Shown: in pieces, positions 44,848 through 56,142 of the stretch
Layout of the letters: each line of letters begins with the position of its first letter
How positions within the stretch are numbered: the stretch's first letter is position 1
Source of the DNA: Cristatella mucedo
Taxonomy: Eukaryota > Bryozoa > Phylactolaemata > Cristatellidae
Direction of reading: 5' to 3'
DNA length: 64,000 bases
Assembly (NCBI GenBank): GCA_009760855.2
Contig: WPIO01000009.1
Coordinates: 8,695,001 to 8,759,000, forward strand
The notes under the pieces: model-generated
What the model saw: only the letters and a program-made list of their open reading frames with translations
Databases searched by the model: none
What the model was told of the DNA's origin: nothing
Made by a program: the position numbers and the translations under genes

Positions 44848-45420
44848 AGATTGATCGGCTTGTCTGTCGTGAGCGTTGCAATTGCCACGTCGCACCACTT
44901 CTCGCCGACCTGCACTGGCTACCAGTCAAGCAACGGATCGACTTCAAGGTTTTGTCGCAAACGTTTAGGTCCCTACATTCTTTGGCTTCAGCCTACCTAT
45001 TAGATCTACTCCCCCACCAGGCTAAGCATCTTACCACCCGCTTTTCTGAACCTAACTGTGTACCTATAACTCGTACGAACCTAAAATCTGTTGGAGACCA
45101 TGCCTTTAGTTTATATGCTCCCAAAGCCATATTTAAAAAGAAATTAAAAACGCACCTATTTATGACAGCATTTAGTGACTTCCTGTGATTCGTCTTTTAC
45201 GTGCTTATGCGTGCTGACACTGTGCATGCTGCCACTAGCCACACTTGCAGGCTGACCCTGTGCATGTCACCCCTAACCATGTTATTCTTGTTACTTATTG
45301 AGCTTGCTACGACTAACCATTCAATCATGCTTCCTTTTCAGCATATGTAAAGCACCTAGACAGACATTTAGTTCTCTGAGGGTGCTTTATCAGCTACATT
45401 ACTATTATTATTATTATTAT
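44848..45420 (+). mobile_element. L2-B 3-prime part
   Basis: ORF2 C-terminus in two frames: TSHHFSPTCTGYQSSN and SLHSLASAYLLDLLPHQAKH, then GDHAFSLYAPKA. An internal deletion after APKA joins to FKKKLKTHLF. The UTR and tail hairpin TAAAGCACC...GGTGCTTTA (45348-45389) follow, with (ATT)n. Confidence 0.9.
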
Positions 45421-45514
45421 CGGTCCTATAGTACTACGCTCCCTTTCACGACGCGAATGGCCGTAGTGTTTAACTCGTATGGGCGAAGCGCACGTTTTGA
45501 AGAACCAGATGGTT

Positions 45515-45990
45515 TCTAAGCTTTTTCAAAAGTCACCAAGTCGTGAGACGTCTTTACGCCAGTCGGTAGTGAGCTTCGGGCTTTGGGACAGAAGAAACTG
45601 ACGTCATGGTCTCCACGGGATGCACTAGGCATTTCTAAACTAACGAAGTCTTCAGAGGAGCAGTCTTCAGAGCTGGAGATGAAGAGATGGATATACGCCT
45701 GAGGCGCCAAAGTATTTTCGATAGGAATCCGAAGGAGCGGAAGAGCAGAGGGACTTGATGGTTTTAGCGACGGAATCATGAAGTCGACAAGCTGCTTGAC
45801 GGAAAGCAATTGCAGGTCTAAGATGCGGCTTCAGGTACCAGATATGCCACTGCGAAGGACAGGCGCTAGTAGCACAAAGAGCGACTGCAGTTTTTCGCAC
45901 AAACTTCAAGCGTCTTATTGAACATGCTGGAAGATCTGTTTGGAGAGAGTTATGGAGGACTACACGAGTAAATAAGTGACAGCAAATTGG
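45515..45990 (-). mobile_element. Diverged L2-B-like C-terminal fragment
   Basis: Antisense order matches other copies: AAAAGTCACCAAGTCGTGAG; GGTCTCCACGGGATG; GTTTTTCGCACAAACTTCAAG. No UTR tail is seen, and it lies next to the plus-strand copy ending at 45420. Confidence 0.55.
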
Positions 45991-45999
45991 TTTCGGCTA

Positions 46000-46940
46000 T
46001 TAGCAGAGCTCCGGTATTCGGAAGCACGTTGGCGTCTTGAAGTGCACGCCACCTAGTGAGAGCCGTTTTTGAGCCTTCACCGCGCGGCAGGGCTCGCTGC
46101 ACTGCCAGGCCGCAGTAAAGCTAAATAAGCTGCGGCAGTCAAGCTTCGAGTGCTTTATTTTTGTAACGCCTTCAACGATTGCATTCATATTTTCTCCTTC
46201 GCATCAGCTTGGGAGACAAGACTCCTCCCGGAGCGGACGCAGTAGCCTGCACGTACGCAGTTTTAGCAGTGCCTGCAGCTGCTAATTTTGGCACAGCTTC
46301 CGATCGTACATCGAATTCATTTCAACGCAGCTCTCGAGACTTATAGCTGGCGCGAGATTCAAGCTCTGTCCAACCAAGCCGGCATAAAAATAAACGGAAA
46401 CTGGCCAGATCCTCAGGTGCCCCCCCCCCCCGCGCGCCGAGAAAGCTGCCTGGTAAGATCTTTGAAGATTGAGCGTAGATCCGTCTGCGGCTCGGCGAAT
46501 GGATTGAAATGCAATACCAGCGTTTATTTGGTCAGAGAGCCCATTGCTGCCTTGTCCAAGCTTGCTTCAACGAAGCCCCTTTCCCGAGTGAATGACCCTG
46601 TCCTTGCTCATGGCCTTGCCAGAAGTGACGGCGTGCCAGCGGAGCTGCTCAAGACATAATTCGCAAACGTGAAAAGGACAATTAAAAATTAAAGAAAAGA
46701 AAAGCATAGCCGAATGAAGAAACTAACAAAATATATTTGCACATAAAAGGGGAATAAAAAACTTCTCGCTTGCACCATGTTAACTTCCGTTTTTCCTCGA
46801 TTATTTGAGAGCATAGGCAGCACCATTTGAGCTTACGCATCGCTATGCCAATCCGTCATTCACCAGTCACTTGGCTTAGCCTGCAGTGTGATATTAATGG
46901 CCCTTTAAAATTGCCCAGAGCCCAGACAACTGTGAGAACA
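46000..46940. other. No confident gene; one short RT-like motif
   Basis: A 123-codon frame at 46288-46659 ends in RSDGVPAELLK, reminiscent of the (P/S)DGIPAE(L/V)LK motif in RTE/I-type reverse transcriptases. The rest of the frame, including a C10 run at 46419-46428, shows no support. It could be a tiny relic of another LINE. Confidence 0.2.
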
Positions 46941-46944
46941 CAGA

Positions 46945-47215
46945 AAGCTACATGTATACTCTCCAACTGCCGACCATGGCACATCTTTTTCAGCGGTCCT
47001 GAACTGCTACTTCTACGTTACTCACTACCTCAACTGCTCTCCTGACTCTGCTATGCTTCCCACTTTCTCTTTGTTGCGTGAGACGAAGTCTGTTGGCTAC
47101 CGAATGCGTACCGAAAGCCGCTTAGGCTGTGAGTGCGCTATACAAAACTCTCCTGCGTAACACCCACATGGTCTTAATGACTTTGTGGAGTTACTGACGG
47201 AGATACATACATAAA
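46945..47215 (+). mobile_element. L2-A 3-prime end
   Basis: Begins ACTCTCCAACTGCCGACCAT and follows L2-A through TTTGTTGCGTGAGACGAAGT, CGAATGCGTACCGAAAGCCG and ACACCCACATGGTC, to ACGGAGATACATACATA. Confidence 0.92.
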
Positions 47216-47710
47216 ACCGTTCATGGTGCCGTGCTGCCATTCGCGGAGGATCAAAGCCTCCAAGATAGTGCAGAAAATTACGAACCTCCACATATTAAAT
47301 ACTCTAACAAAGTGTATGACAAAATCCTCGGCTGAAAAAAATTAGTCAAATATCTATGAAGTGTAAATTGATATAGATCAAATTTAGGATTCCTCGGCGA
47401 TGCTAAACTAATACGATTGATTAATCATAAACGTCGTCTAGTGAATAAATGGTACCGACGAAAGAATTGCGAGTGAGGCAGAATTATCTTACCTCCGTCA
47501 AATTGCTGCAGTGACCATCAAGCTTCTACTTTTAGTCCTTGAGATCCTTAGTCAAAGATCTTCGATCTTCGCGACCCCAAACTCTGAGATGCATGCCACT
47601 ATCACCGCACTCCGGGATTTGAAGTAGCTCTATAATTCACAGCTGGAACACTAAAAAGCCCTCAGAGCTCTGACCTCTGATCGCGGTCTGAGTCTATGTG
47701 AGTCTATCGA

Positions 47711-47728
47711 GCGCGACAGCTGTCGCGC
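47711..47728. repeat. Perfect 18-bp palindrome
   Basis: GCGCGACAGCTGTCGCGC equals its own reverse complement. Confidence 0.95.
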
Positions 47729-47761
47729 CTCCTCGCGCTTTCTGGTCATCCAATCAAAAGC

Positions 47762-47890
47762 TCTTACTTGGCCCAGCGGGAAGGTGCTCGCCTTTAGCGA
47801 CCAAGGTCATGGGTTTGAGCCCTACGACTACTGCGAAGCGCCTAGATAAATATCAAGTTCTCTTAACGCGCAATACGAATGAATTAAATT
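47762..47890 (+). mobile_element. SINE-1 (tRNA-derived)
   Basis: TTGGCCCAGCGGGAAGGTGC (box A region), AGGTCATGGGTTTGAGCCC (box B), and tail GAAGCGCCTAGATAAATATC, AAGTTCTCTTAACGCGC. Confidence 0.82.
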
Positions 47891-49735
47891 TATGAAACTT
47901 ATATCGCAATAATCTATATTTTTAGCAGAAATAATTGTGGTGAAATCTGGAGGTCCTAGTCGGTTCTCATTCTTGTCCTCCATGCGGGATCGATAATGAT
48001 GACTAGAATATTACTAGCGACTGTGGTAATTCTTTACTTGCTTTCCTCTGGTGGCATGTTTGTGCCAGTTAACTTGCATGTACTGCTGCCCTCTTATTCT
48101 AGAGGAGATTCTTGCTTGTGCCTCCTTGCATGTGCGTGGCTAGCCGTGGTTGCTCTCCGCTCAACTTCACCTTAGTCCACCATCCCGCCGTCAGGCTTTG
48201 AGTAGCTAGAAACGACTCAGCTAGTGCAAAATCCCATTTTCCTCATTACTCGATGGATTTGCAGATATATTTGTAGGACCTAATCTTAGACAGATACATC
48301 GAAAGCTTTCTCACTCATTTTAATGTAGAGATATACCTCCAGCGGGCTTTCAATACGCGAAATTAGTAAATTACAGTTTACTTACAATTGAAATGAACCA
48401 CAATTAGGGATTAATTTGGTCATTTAGCATCACCCTAAAAAGGCTTGTCTCAAAAATGTATTATTTGGCATGAAGCATATTTTAAACCTGACAATGTATA
48501 TGACTTTAATTTACTGTTATTTCTTACGGTCTTTGGTTACCGACATGACTAACGTAATGATAGTAAATACCAAGTATGAGTTCGGTGAAGGAAATGAATT
48601 AACAATATTTTCGCTCCGAACTTTTGTAGTTTCATTTATTAATGATGCAATATGTATTACATAGGTGGCAGGCAACAGTCGAGTTAGAGTAAAATTACGA
48701 ACAGATAAACTAAAACCTGAAAAGCATTGCCAACGCCTGACTAAATTTCGTCGTGGATGACCAAAGGGTAAGCTATAAAAGTACTAAGACCCAAGAGATT
48801 GGTGTTTCAGAATCGATAACGCCCAATTGGAAGTTGAGCAAATCCCCTCGATTCATTGCAAGTAAGATTATTCGTAAAAATCGCACACCGTGCTTACAAG
48901 AATGCAGGAAGCTACACCGTGATGCTGGCGGTAAGGAGTTCAGTCGAGCTACGCTGACTACGCTTCTTCCTTCAAAGAAGCCGACGAGAGGTATCGGCCA
49001 ATTATCAATTCAGCATAGTATTTAAGTACTATTTATCGTCTCTTCCCTCAAAAAAGACAAGATTCGCTCGAGTATCTTCTGGCTCCAAAGTCGTCCATCC
49101 AAATAAGTCTATCCCTGCCATTAGTGAAAGCTGCCGAGCCGTCCCGATTCCCTACAAATAGTTGACCTTCTAAAGGCGAGGGCATGATGTAGGATTGTGC
49201 CAAACTTTGCAGCTAGTGCTTTATCTTTAAACCTGCGCTGCGCCGCTGCTCAGCATTCTCTTGCTTCCGGAGTTTTGAGCTAGCCAAGCTGACGGACAGA
49301 GGTCAAGTTGGCGATTCAATGTGGAAATGCATTTAGGTGAGAGCGCTGTTACACCGCCTAGCCAAGAAGGCTGATTGATAATCATCTGCGGGGAGTTGGT
49401 TGATGTATGTACAATAAATGCGTGCATACCATTGGTGTGTACGAATGCAAAGAAATATCTCAAATTAAAGCTTTCATCCCTTGTGGCAGCAGGGGAATGC
49501 TACGTTCTATCTTGTGTTATAATGCTATGTGGAATGTAAGCTATTTGTTATCTTTCTAGATTTCGCATAATTAAGCGATCTTACATTATATTTAACTGAA
49601 GGTGCAATCGTACTAATGAGGTAGGTTAAATGAATAAATTCTGTGATTGGTTCTCACAAATTTAATAAAAAGTTAATCCCGTTCATTCACTTCGCTTTTA
49701 CGTAAGGACCGATTGCTCGTTGGCACATCACACTT
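47891..49735. other. No gene recognised, AT-leaning
   Basis: About 1.8 kb of unique-looking sequence. Frames at 48470-48664 and 48753-49025 show no recognisable domain. Confidence 0.5.
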
Positions 49736-49736
49736 T

Positions 49737-50745
49737 CTGAGCCCTTTACATTTGCTTCAAAGGAAGCACGATCCGACGGTTAGTGGTAGCATGCTCAACA
49801 AACAACATGACTAACATGGTTAGGGGTGACATGCACAGGGTCAGCATGCAAGTAAGGTTAGTGGCGGCATGCACAGTGTCAGCACGCATAAGCACATAAA
49901 GGACGAATAGAGGGGACCCACTAAATGCTGCCATAAATAGGTGCATTTTAAGCTCTTTTTAAATGTGTTCAAGTCGGGGGATGCCGTATTGCAATTCGTG
50001 AGTGAGTTTGAGGTTTTGGGAACATACAAACTAAAGGCATGGTCTCCAAAAGATTTGAGGTTTGTACGAGGTATTGGTATACTGTTGGATTCCGAAAAGC
50101 GGGTGGTACGATACTTAGCCTGGTGGGGGAGTAGATCTGGTAAGTAGGCTGGAGTCAAAGAATGAAGAGACCTAAAAGATAGGGACAGAATTTGAAGTCG
50201 ATGCGTTGCTTGACTTGGGGTCAGTGCAGGTCGGCGAGAAGTAGTGTGACGTGGCAACTGCGACCCTCACGAAAAAACGCCTAGCTCCAGAGTTGTGTGC
50301 ACCATCTGTAGACACCTGACTGCACTGACCGGTAGATCAGCAAGCAGTGAGTTACAGAAATAGAGACGGGATGTCGCAAACGCATGGTCAAATTTAGATG
50401 CGGTATCTCTGTCTAAGCAAGCCCAATCTTCAGCAATGTGACGTAGGTGAAAGTAGGCAGACTTGACTATGGAGCTGATGTGATTGTCTAATGAAAGGTC
50501 ACTTTGGAACGTGGCACCTAGATTGTATGCATATTCAACAGGAGATATGCTGGCAGAGCTGATTTTGAGCGTCAGCCTTTCCTATTTCTTAATCACACTT
50601 GGTTTGCCCATAATCAGTAAGTTGGGTTTATCATCATTCAATTTAAGAAAGTTATCTGCCATCCATGTTCGGATGTCATCAATACATACAGCAAGGGTGT
50701 TGAGAGAGTTTGACCTGTTCGAGGGCTGAAGGAAAGTCTTTGAAG
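49737..50745 (-). mobile_element. L2-B 3-prime part, about 1 kb
   Basis: The antisense copy runs from CCCTTTACATTTGC (tail, truncated of its ATT repeat) through the UTR and ORF2 C-terminus. It reaches the RT region with SNSLNTLAVCIDDIRTWM and NFLKLNDDKPNLLIMGKPS on the minus strand (50.58-50.73 kb). The frame is broken several times. Confidence 0.88.
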
Positions 50746-51100
50746 TCGGTTCTGAAGATGCATCGGATTCTCTCAGCTTTCCTTGGTGCCCCAATGAGCT
50801 TGGTTTCCTTGTCCCTGTGATCTTTGCATGCTTACTACTTGTGCATGACTCAGTGTATGTCACTGGCTAGGGTTACGACTAACTAGCCGTACCGAGTGTC
50901 TTCCTAAGCTGACATTCATTCTTTACTAAGCTTGATGACTTGCTTGCCGAAAATGTAATATAATATATCTTTTTTTATAAATTATAATGTAATTCATATT
51001 ATTCTATGACTTAACTCATAGTTCTTACTTTTCTTGAAGCGAGTTTTTAAGTGTTAGAATAAGGATTTAGTTCTCATGGAGTATTTCGTAAAATAATTAC
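50746..51100 (+). mobile_element. L2-C-like 3-prime end
   Basis: GTGATCTTTGCATGCTTACT resembles the 29.6-29.9 kb UTR. The hairpin-like tail TAAGTGTTAGAATAAGGATT then AGTTCTCATGGAGTATTTCG ends it. Confidence 0.5.
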
Positions 51101-51117
51101 TATCGTCCTTGAATATA

Positions 51118-52009
51118 AATGCTTCCAAACTTACCAGTTATAGGCAAACCCGGTGTGATTCAGAAATTGGAAAGGCTGACGCTCAAAATTGGCTCTGCCA
51201 GCATATCTCCTGTTGAATCAGCTCGAAATCTAGGTGTCATAGTCCGAAGTGACCTCTCGTGAGACCACCCCATCAGCTCCACAATCAAGTCAGCCTACTT
51301 TCAGCTACATAACATTGCTCAAGTTCGGGCTTGTTTAGATAAGGATACCACGTCCAAGTTGGTCCATGCATTCGTGACATCCCGTCTCGACTTCTGCAAC
51401 TCACTGCTCGCTGGCCTACCGGCATGTGCAATCAGGCGCTTACAGCTGGTGCAAAACTCCGCAGCTAGACTTGTCTGCCATGAGCGTCACAGTTGCCACA
51501 TCCCGCCACTTCTCACCGACCTGCACTGGCTCCCAGTCAGGCAACGGATCGAATTCAAGGTTTTGTCGCTCACTTTTAGGTCACTTCATTCTTTGCCCCT
51601 AGCCTACCTCTCAGATCTACTGCCCCATCAGGCCAAGCATCGTACCACCCGCTTTTCGGAATCCAACCGTTTACCAATACCTCGTACAAACCTCAAATAT
51701 TTTGGAGACTGTGCATTTGGTTCGTATGCTCCCAAAGCCTGGAACTCACTCCCGACTTCCGTCACAACATCCCCTGACTTGACCACATTTAAAAAGAACT
51801 AAAAACACCTATTTAGAACAGCATTTAGTGGGTCCCTATGATTCGTCCTTCATGTGCTTATGCGTGCTGACTCTGTGCATGCTGCCACTAACCAAACTTG
51901 CATGCTGACCCTGTGCATGTCACCCCTAACCATGTTATTCATGTTGTTTGTCAAGCATGATATTACTCACCATTCAATCGCGTTTCCCTTGGCAGCAAAT
52001 GTAAAGCGC

Positions 52010-52059
<50 letters not shown>

Positions 52060-52093
52060 AGTTATCTGAGGGCGCTTTATCAAGTGCATTATT
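51118..52093 (+). mobile_element. L2-B 3-prime part with (GA)n expansion in the tail
   Basis: Starts in the RT thumb region (AAACCCGGTGTGATTCAG) and runs to GGGCGCTTTATCAAGTGC, then ATTATTATT. A (GA)n of about 44 bp (52013-52056) replaces the usual CTAGAAAGAGATTG of the tail loop. Confidence 0.92.
51221..51802 (+). pseudogene. L2-B ORF2 C-terminal region
   Basis: After a TGA at 51260-51262 the frame is open for about 180 codons. It contains TSRLDFCNSLLAGLPACAI, LVQNSAARLVCHERHSCHI, LHWLPVRQRIEFKVLS, HQAKHRTTRFSESN, APKAWNSLPTSV and a truncated FKKN end. This is the best-preserved C-terminus of the family here. Endonuclease and catalytic RT are absent. Confidence 0.85.
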
Positions 52094-52539
52094 ATTACCA
52101 AATTATAACACCAAATTGAAGCATGTATTTGCCACTTCAAAGTGTTAAATGGAGCTGCAGGCGAGGGCAAGAGAGCGATGAGCAAAACAAACGAGATACG
52201 ATGGCAAAGTTCACAAGAGAGTCACTCTCTGCACTAGTATCGATAGTCCATACTTTTTTAGGGATGAAAATATAGTGAACCTTCTGAATTAAAAAAGGCC
52301 GACCGAGCTCTAGTTAGTAACTGTTACGTAGAGGCTAGATGATTGTGATGAGTTTGAGTAGCATTTCATAGCCTCTTCACGGTTACCTGTGTTGTGCTGG
52401 AGCACACCTCGACCAACCTTAGCCTTAGGCTGATTCCTGCCACAGTGTTTGTATGCATTACCGTTTCAGCGGAAAGACCGAGTTTAACTGTACGCACCGA
52501 AACTCAAATATTCTGAGTTCTGTGAAAAGACTACACTTT

Positions 52540-52668
52540 TTCTCTCTATCTCTCGCGAGACCATCTGCTATTCATCAGACTACGCTATCGGCCTCAATCG
52601 ACCAGCAGCAAACGTGCCCCCGAAACGAAACGCTGGCTTTGGTCCAAGGTAGCGTTCTATCTACATGT

Positions 52669-52742
<74 letters not shown>

Positions 52743-52866
52743 CAGACCATCTGCTATTTATCTGACTACGCTATCTGCCGACGTGATCACTTTCTCAATC
52801 GACCAGCAGCAAACGTGCCCCCGGAAACAAACCACTGGCTTTGGTCCAAGGCAGCGTTCTCTCTAA
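52540..52866. repeat. Segmental tandem duplication around (CT)n
   Basis: A block of about 115-127 bp (52554-52668 and 52740-52866) is repeated. Shared words are GACCATCTGCTATT, TCAATCGACCAGCAGCAAAC, GTGCCCCC and TGGCTTTGGTCCAAGG. Each copy is preceded by a CT run, short in the first (52537-52552) and about 72 bp in the second (52669-52739). The second copy has an extra 12 bp or so before TCAATCGACC. Confidence 0.9.
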
Positions 52867-52874
52867 GCCTTCGT

Positions 52875-52905
52875 CGATGGAACGTGCGGCGTGCACGTTC
52901 CATCG
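52875..52905. repeat. Perfect 13-bp hairpin
   Basis: CGATGGAACGTGC is followed by a 5-base loop and then its exact reverse complement, immediately after the duplicated block. Confidence 0.95.
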
Positions 52906-53204
52906 TGATCGTCAGCAGCTGTCGGTACAGCTGTTATGGATTGAGTGACTCTGCGTCGTTGGTCAGGCGCTATCGATCATGATAGTCATTAATATCGATC
53001 GCATTTCGCGGCATGAGCGTTCTGACGCTAGTCGTCGCTAAGCTACAGAGCATGCGGCATTGGTAGCACAATCTAGCTATGCAGACCAATGGTTTCCTAC
53101 CAGGCATACGTAATTGACATCTACCTGCGTGTGTGTTTCGTGCGTATGAGAACCCCATCGTCTACCGTATCGGCCTGTATCGCTTCGCCTTCCTGTTCCA
53201 GAGA

Positions 53205-53520
53205 CATATTGTGGTATGCATGGTTCTCTCGAGATTAGACTACTGTAACGCAGCATTAAAAAAGCATTTAGAATTTACGTCTGGGGATGACAATGCCCAC
53301 TCGGCTGGTCTTCAAATTTAGAAAATTCACTCATTTATCTCTTTCACTACGGAAGCTGCGACTGCTCAGATCGAGCAACGGACATATAACTCAATAATTA
53401 CTTTGATACCTAAGGCCCTTCTCGGCTAGACCTCTACACACCTAGCTCAACTACTTAATTGGTTTCAGCCGCATTGAGCCGTCAGGTCCTCGCGGTGCAC
53501 TTGATTGATTAGCCATAGCA
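53205..53520 (+). mobile_element. Diverged L2-A-type fragment
   Basis: Encodes VLSRLDYCNAALKKHL (the RLDYCN(S/A)LL block). In another frame it encodes IEQRTYNSIITLIPKALLG and HLAQLLNWFQPH, matching the L2-A C-terminus order. Confidence 0.65.
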
Positions 53521-53589
53521 TGATTTCAATTGAAGACTTGCGACGACCGAAGTCTTGGCTGTGCCGGTCATTCGCCGTGGGACCCATTT

Positions 53590-53675
53590 CCACAGAGCCT
53601 CGCCATCTGCAGGATTCGAACCCACGACCTCTTGAAGAGCGAGCACCTTACCTCATGGGCTATCACGATCTCTTA
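53590..53675 (-). mobile_element. SINE-2 head fragment
   Basis: On the minus strand, AGCCCATGAGGTAAGGTGCT and CGCTCTTCAAGAGGTCGTGG, then GTTCGAATCCTGCAG (box B). The downstream body is missing. It faces the plus-strand SINE-2 at 53727. Confidence 0.7.
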
Positions 53676-53726
53676 CACTACTGCATCTTCTCTAATGTTG
53701 CTTAATCTTGCGCATCCCTGACTTCC

Positions 53727-53888
53727 CCCTAGTCTTAGCGCAGGGGCTAAGGTGCTGGCACTTCACGACACACGTCGTGGGTTCAGGTTTTGCAGTGTGG
53801 GATCCTTTATTGCCCACTGCAAGCGGTGACGATTGCCGTCAATTCTCTTCTGCCGCTGTTTGAATAAATGAGGTTCTTAAATGAGCTT
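53727..53888 (+). mobile_element. SINE-2 (tRNA-derived)
   Basis: CAGGGGCTAAGGTGCTGGCA, ACGTCGTGGGTTCAGG (mutated box B), then GGGATCCTTTATTGCCCACT and CTGCCGCTGTTTGAATAAAT. Confidence 0.75.
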
Positions 53889-54160
53889 TGACTTATTTTT
53901 AATCAATCATCCCTTTAGAAATTAGCCAAAGTTCTCGCTTTTCTTTTTTCCCTAAGATTAAGACTCGTGGTGACCCTATGTGCACCGAAAGCGGCCTAAC
54001 GTTTTGAGTGAGCTATAGACAACTCTGAGCGTCGAGTACGCGTAGTCTGACATGCCCACCAGATAAGCCGGATTATGATTGCCGACACTATGTTCGTGGC
54101 TCCTGAATTATATCGGCTAGAAATAGGGTAGGCCCTAATCCATGGATCATAATGGCTAGG

Positions 54161-54270
54161 TACCGGGCATTTGATAATTATGGTTACACAGTATAAAAGC
54201 CGAAGTTGTGCATAGTACCGAGCATTTGATAGTTATGGTTAGACGTTATAGAAGCTGAAGTTGTCTATAA
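54161..54270 (+). repeat. 55-bp tandem duplication with TATA-like motif
   Basis: The unit at 54161-54215 is repeated at 54216-54270 with about 10 differences. The first unit contains GTATAAAAGCC at 54191. No LTR partner is found in the window. Confidence 0.85.
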
Positions 54271-55265
54271 CACTCAGTCACTTGAGTTCGGTTACGCCTT
54301 TTAATCTGCGATGGTCTGCAGTTCAGTTGTGCTCAGGACGCCGTGTGAGAGTGGTTATAGGCACCGGCTGGTGCTGAACGCCTGCAGTCAAGAGCTAAAG
54401 CTGCTTCTGGGACTGCATGATAGCTACCTACCGCTGAGAACCATGGATTTGATATGGCGAAATAAATAACGCTAGCGCGATATAGTAAAGTTTTAGAGGA
54501 AAATCTCTGCAACATTATTGGTAAGTAAGTCAAGTGTCTGAAAGGACTCGGAAGCAGAGCAGAAGAGACGTTTTTGTCGTTCTCTGTTGTCAGTAAGTTG
54601 TCAGTTGTCTGCCGTCAGTCAGTAAGCTATATGCGCGTCACGCGCTCAAAGGTCTGGCAGTTGGTGTACGTTCATCTTTGATCAAACTATTTTATTATTG
54701 TTATACGTTGCTATAATTAAGGTCGACAGCCTCCGAAATCTTATTAAATTTGCTAGGACCAAGCCTTTCGTAGCCCATTATAAAACGCTGTACGACGGTG
54801 AACCAGCTGAGATTGATTATCAACCAGCTGGAGCTGACTGCCTTGGTGCCCAAGCCGATCACTTGCTTTTGGCCTACTTGCCAGATGACCGCGAAGCACC
54901 GGCTGATCTACCTAGTTAAGAGGCCGTGCCGATCCCGGCATCTAAACTGTCTGGCCAGTCACAGCTCAGACACCTAACAAATCGCCGGAGCTCAAAGAAA
55001 ACACAGCAAGTCTAACCTCTAGTCTTTAAGGCCTAAAGAGTTGAGTTACACCTGCAGTAAACCAGAGCCCCCAATATCCCCAACTAGGACAAATGCTGCA
55101 CAACGCCTTGCTGACTGACAGCGTTACCCACATAATCACGAATGCGGCTCTAAGGATGAAAGGAAACAAGTAACGTGCTTTTTCCGCATGCGGCTCGTGA
55201 GCTCCGCTACCGTTCAGTGAGCTTCTGCCGCTCTGCATATTTCGTTGAATCCGTTCGCCCACTCG
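54271..55265. other. No confident gene; donor-like site and short ORF
   Basis: GGTAAGTAAGT at 54519-54529 resembles a 5-prime splice site downstream of the TATA-like duplication. A 73-codon frame at 54698-54919 is Asp/Pro/Ala-rich near its end and unrecognised. Confidence 0.25.
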
Positions 55266-55267
55266 AG

Positions 55268-55813
55268 CAACTCTAGCAGCAGCAGCAGCGACAGCAGCAG
55301 CAGCAGCAGCGACAGCAGCAGCAGAGAATGCAGCAGCAGCAGCAGAGAATACAGCAGCAGCAGCAGCGACAGCAGCAGCAGCAGCAGCAGCAGCAGAGAA
55401 TGCAGCAGCAGCAGCAGCGACAGCAGCAGCAGCAGCAGCGACAGCAGCAGCAGAGAATGCAGCAGCAGCAGCAGCAGCAGCGACAGCAGCAGCAGAGAAT
55501 GCAGCGACAGCAGCAGCAGAGAATGCAGCAGCAGCAGCAGAGAACAGCAGCAGCAGCAGCAGCGACAGCAGCAGCAGAGAATGCAGCAGCAGCAGCAGCG
55601 ACAGCAGCAGCAGCAGCAGCAGCGACAGCAGCAGCAGAGAATGCAGCAGCAGCAGCGACAGCAGCAGCAGCAGCAGCAGCGACAGCAGCAGCAGAGAATG
55701 CAGCAGCAGCAGCAGAGAATACAGCAGCAGCAGCAGCAGCGACAGCAGCAGCAGCGACAGCAGCAGCAGCAGCAGCAGCGACAGCAGCAGCAGAGAATGC
55801 AGCAGCAGCAGCG

Positions 55814-55851
<38 letters not shown>

Positions 55852-55898
55852 GAGATGCAGCAGCAGCAGCAGCGACAGCAGCAGCAGCAGCAGCGACA

Positions 55899-55929
<31 letters not shown>

Positions 55930-56031
55930 AGAATGCAGCAGCAGCAGCAGCGACAGCAGCAGCAGCAGCAGCAGCGACAGCAGCAGCAGAGAATGCAGCA
56001 GCAGCAGCGACAGCAGCAGCAGCAGCAGCGA

Positions 56032-56093
<62 letters not shown>

Positions 56094-56110
56094 GCAGCAG
56101 CAGCAGAGAT

Positions 56111-56142
<32 letters not shown>

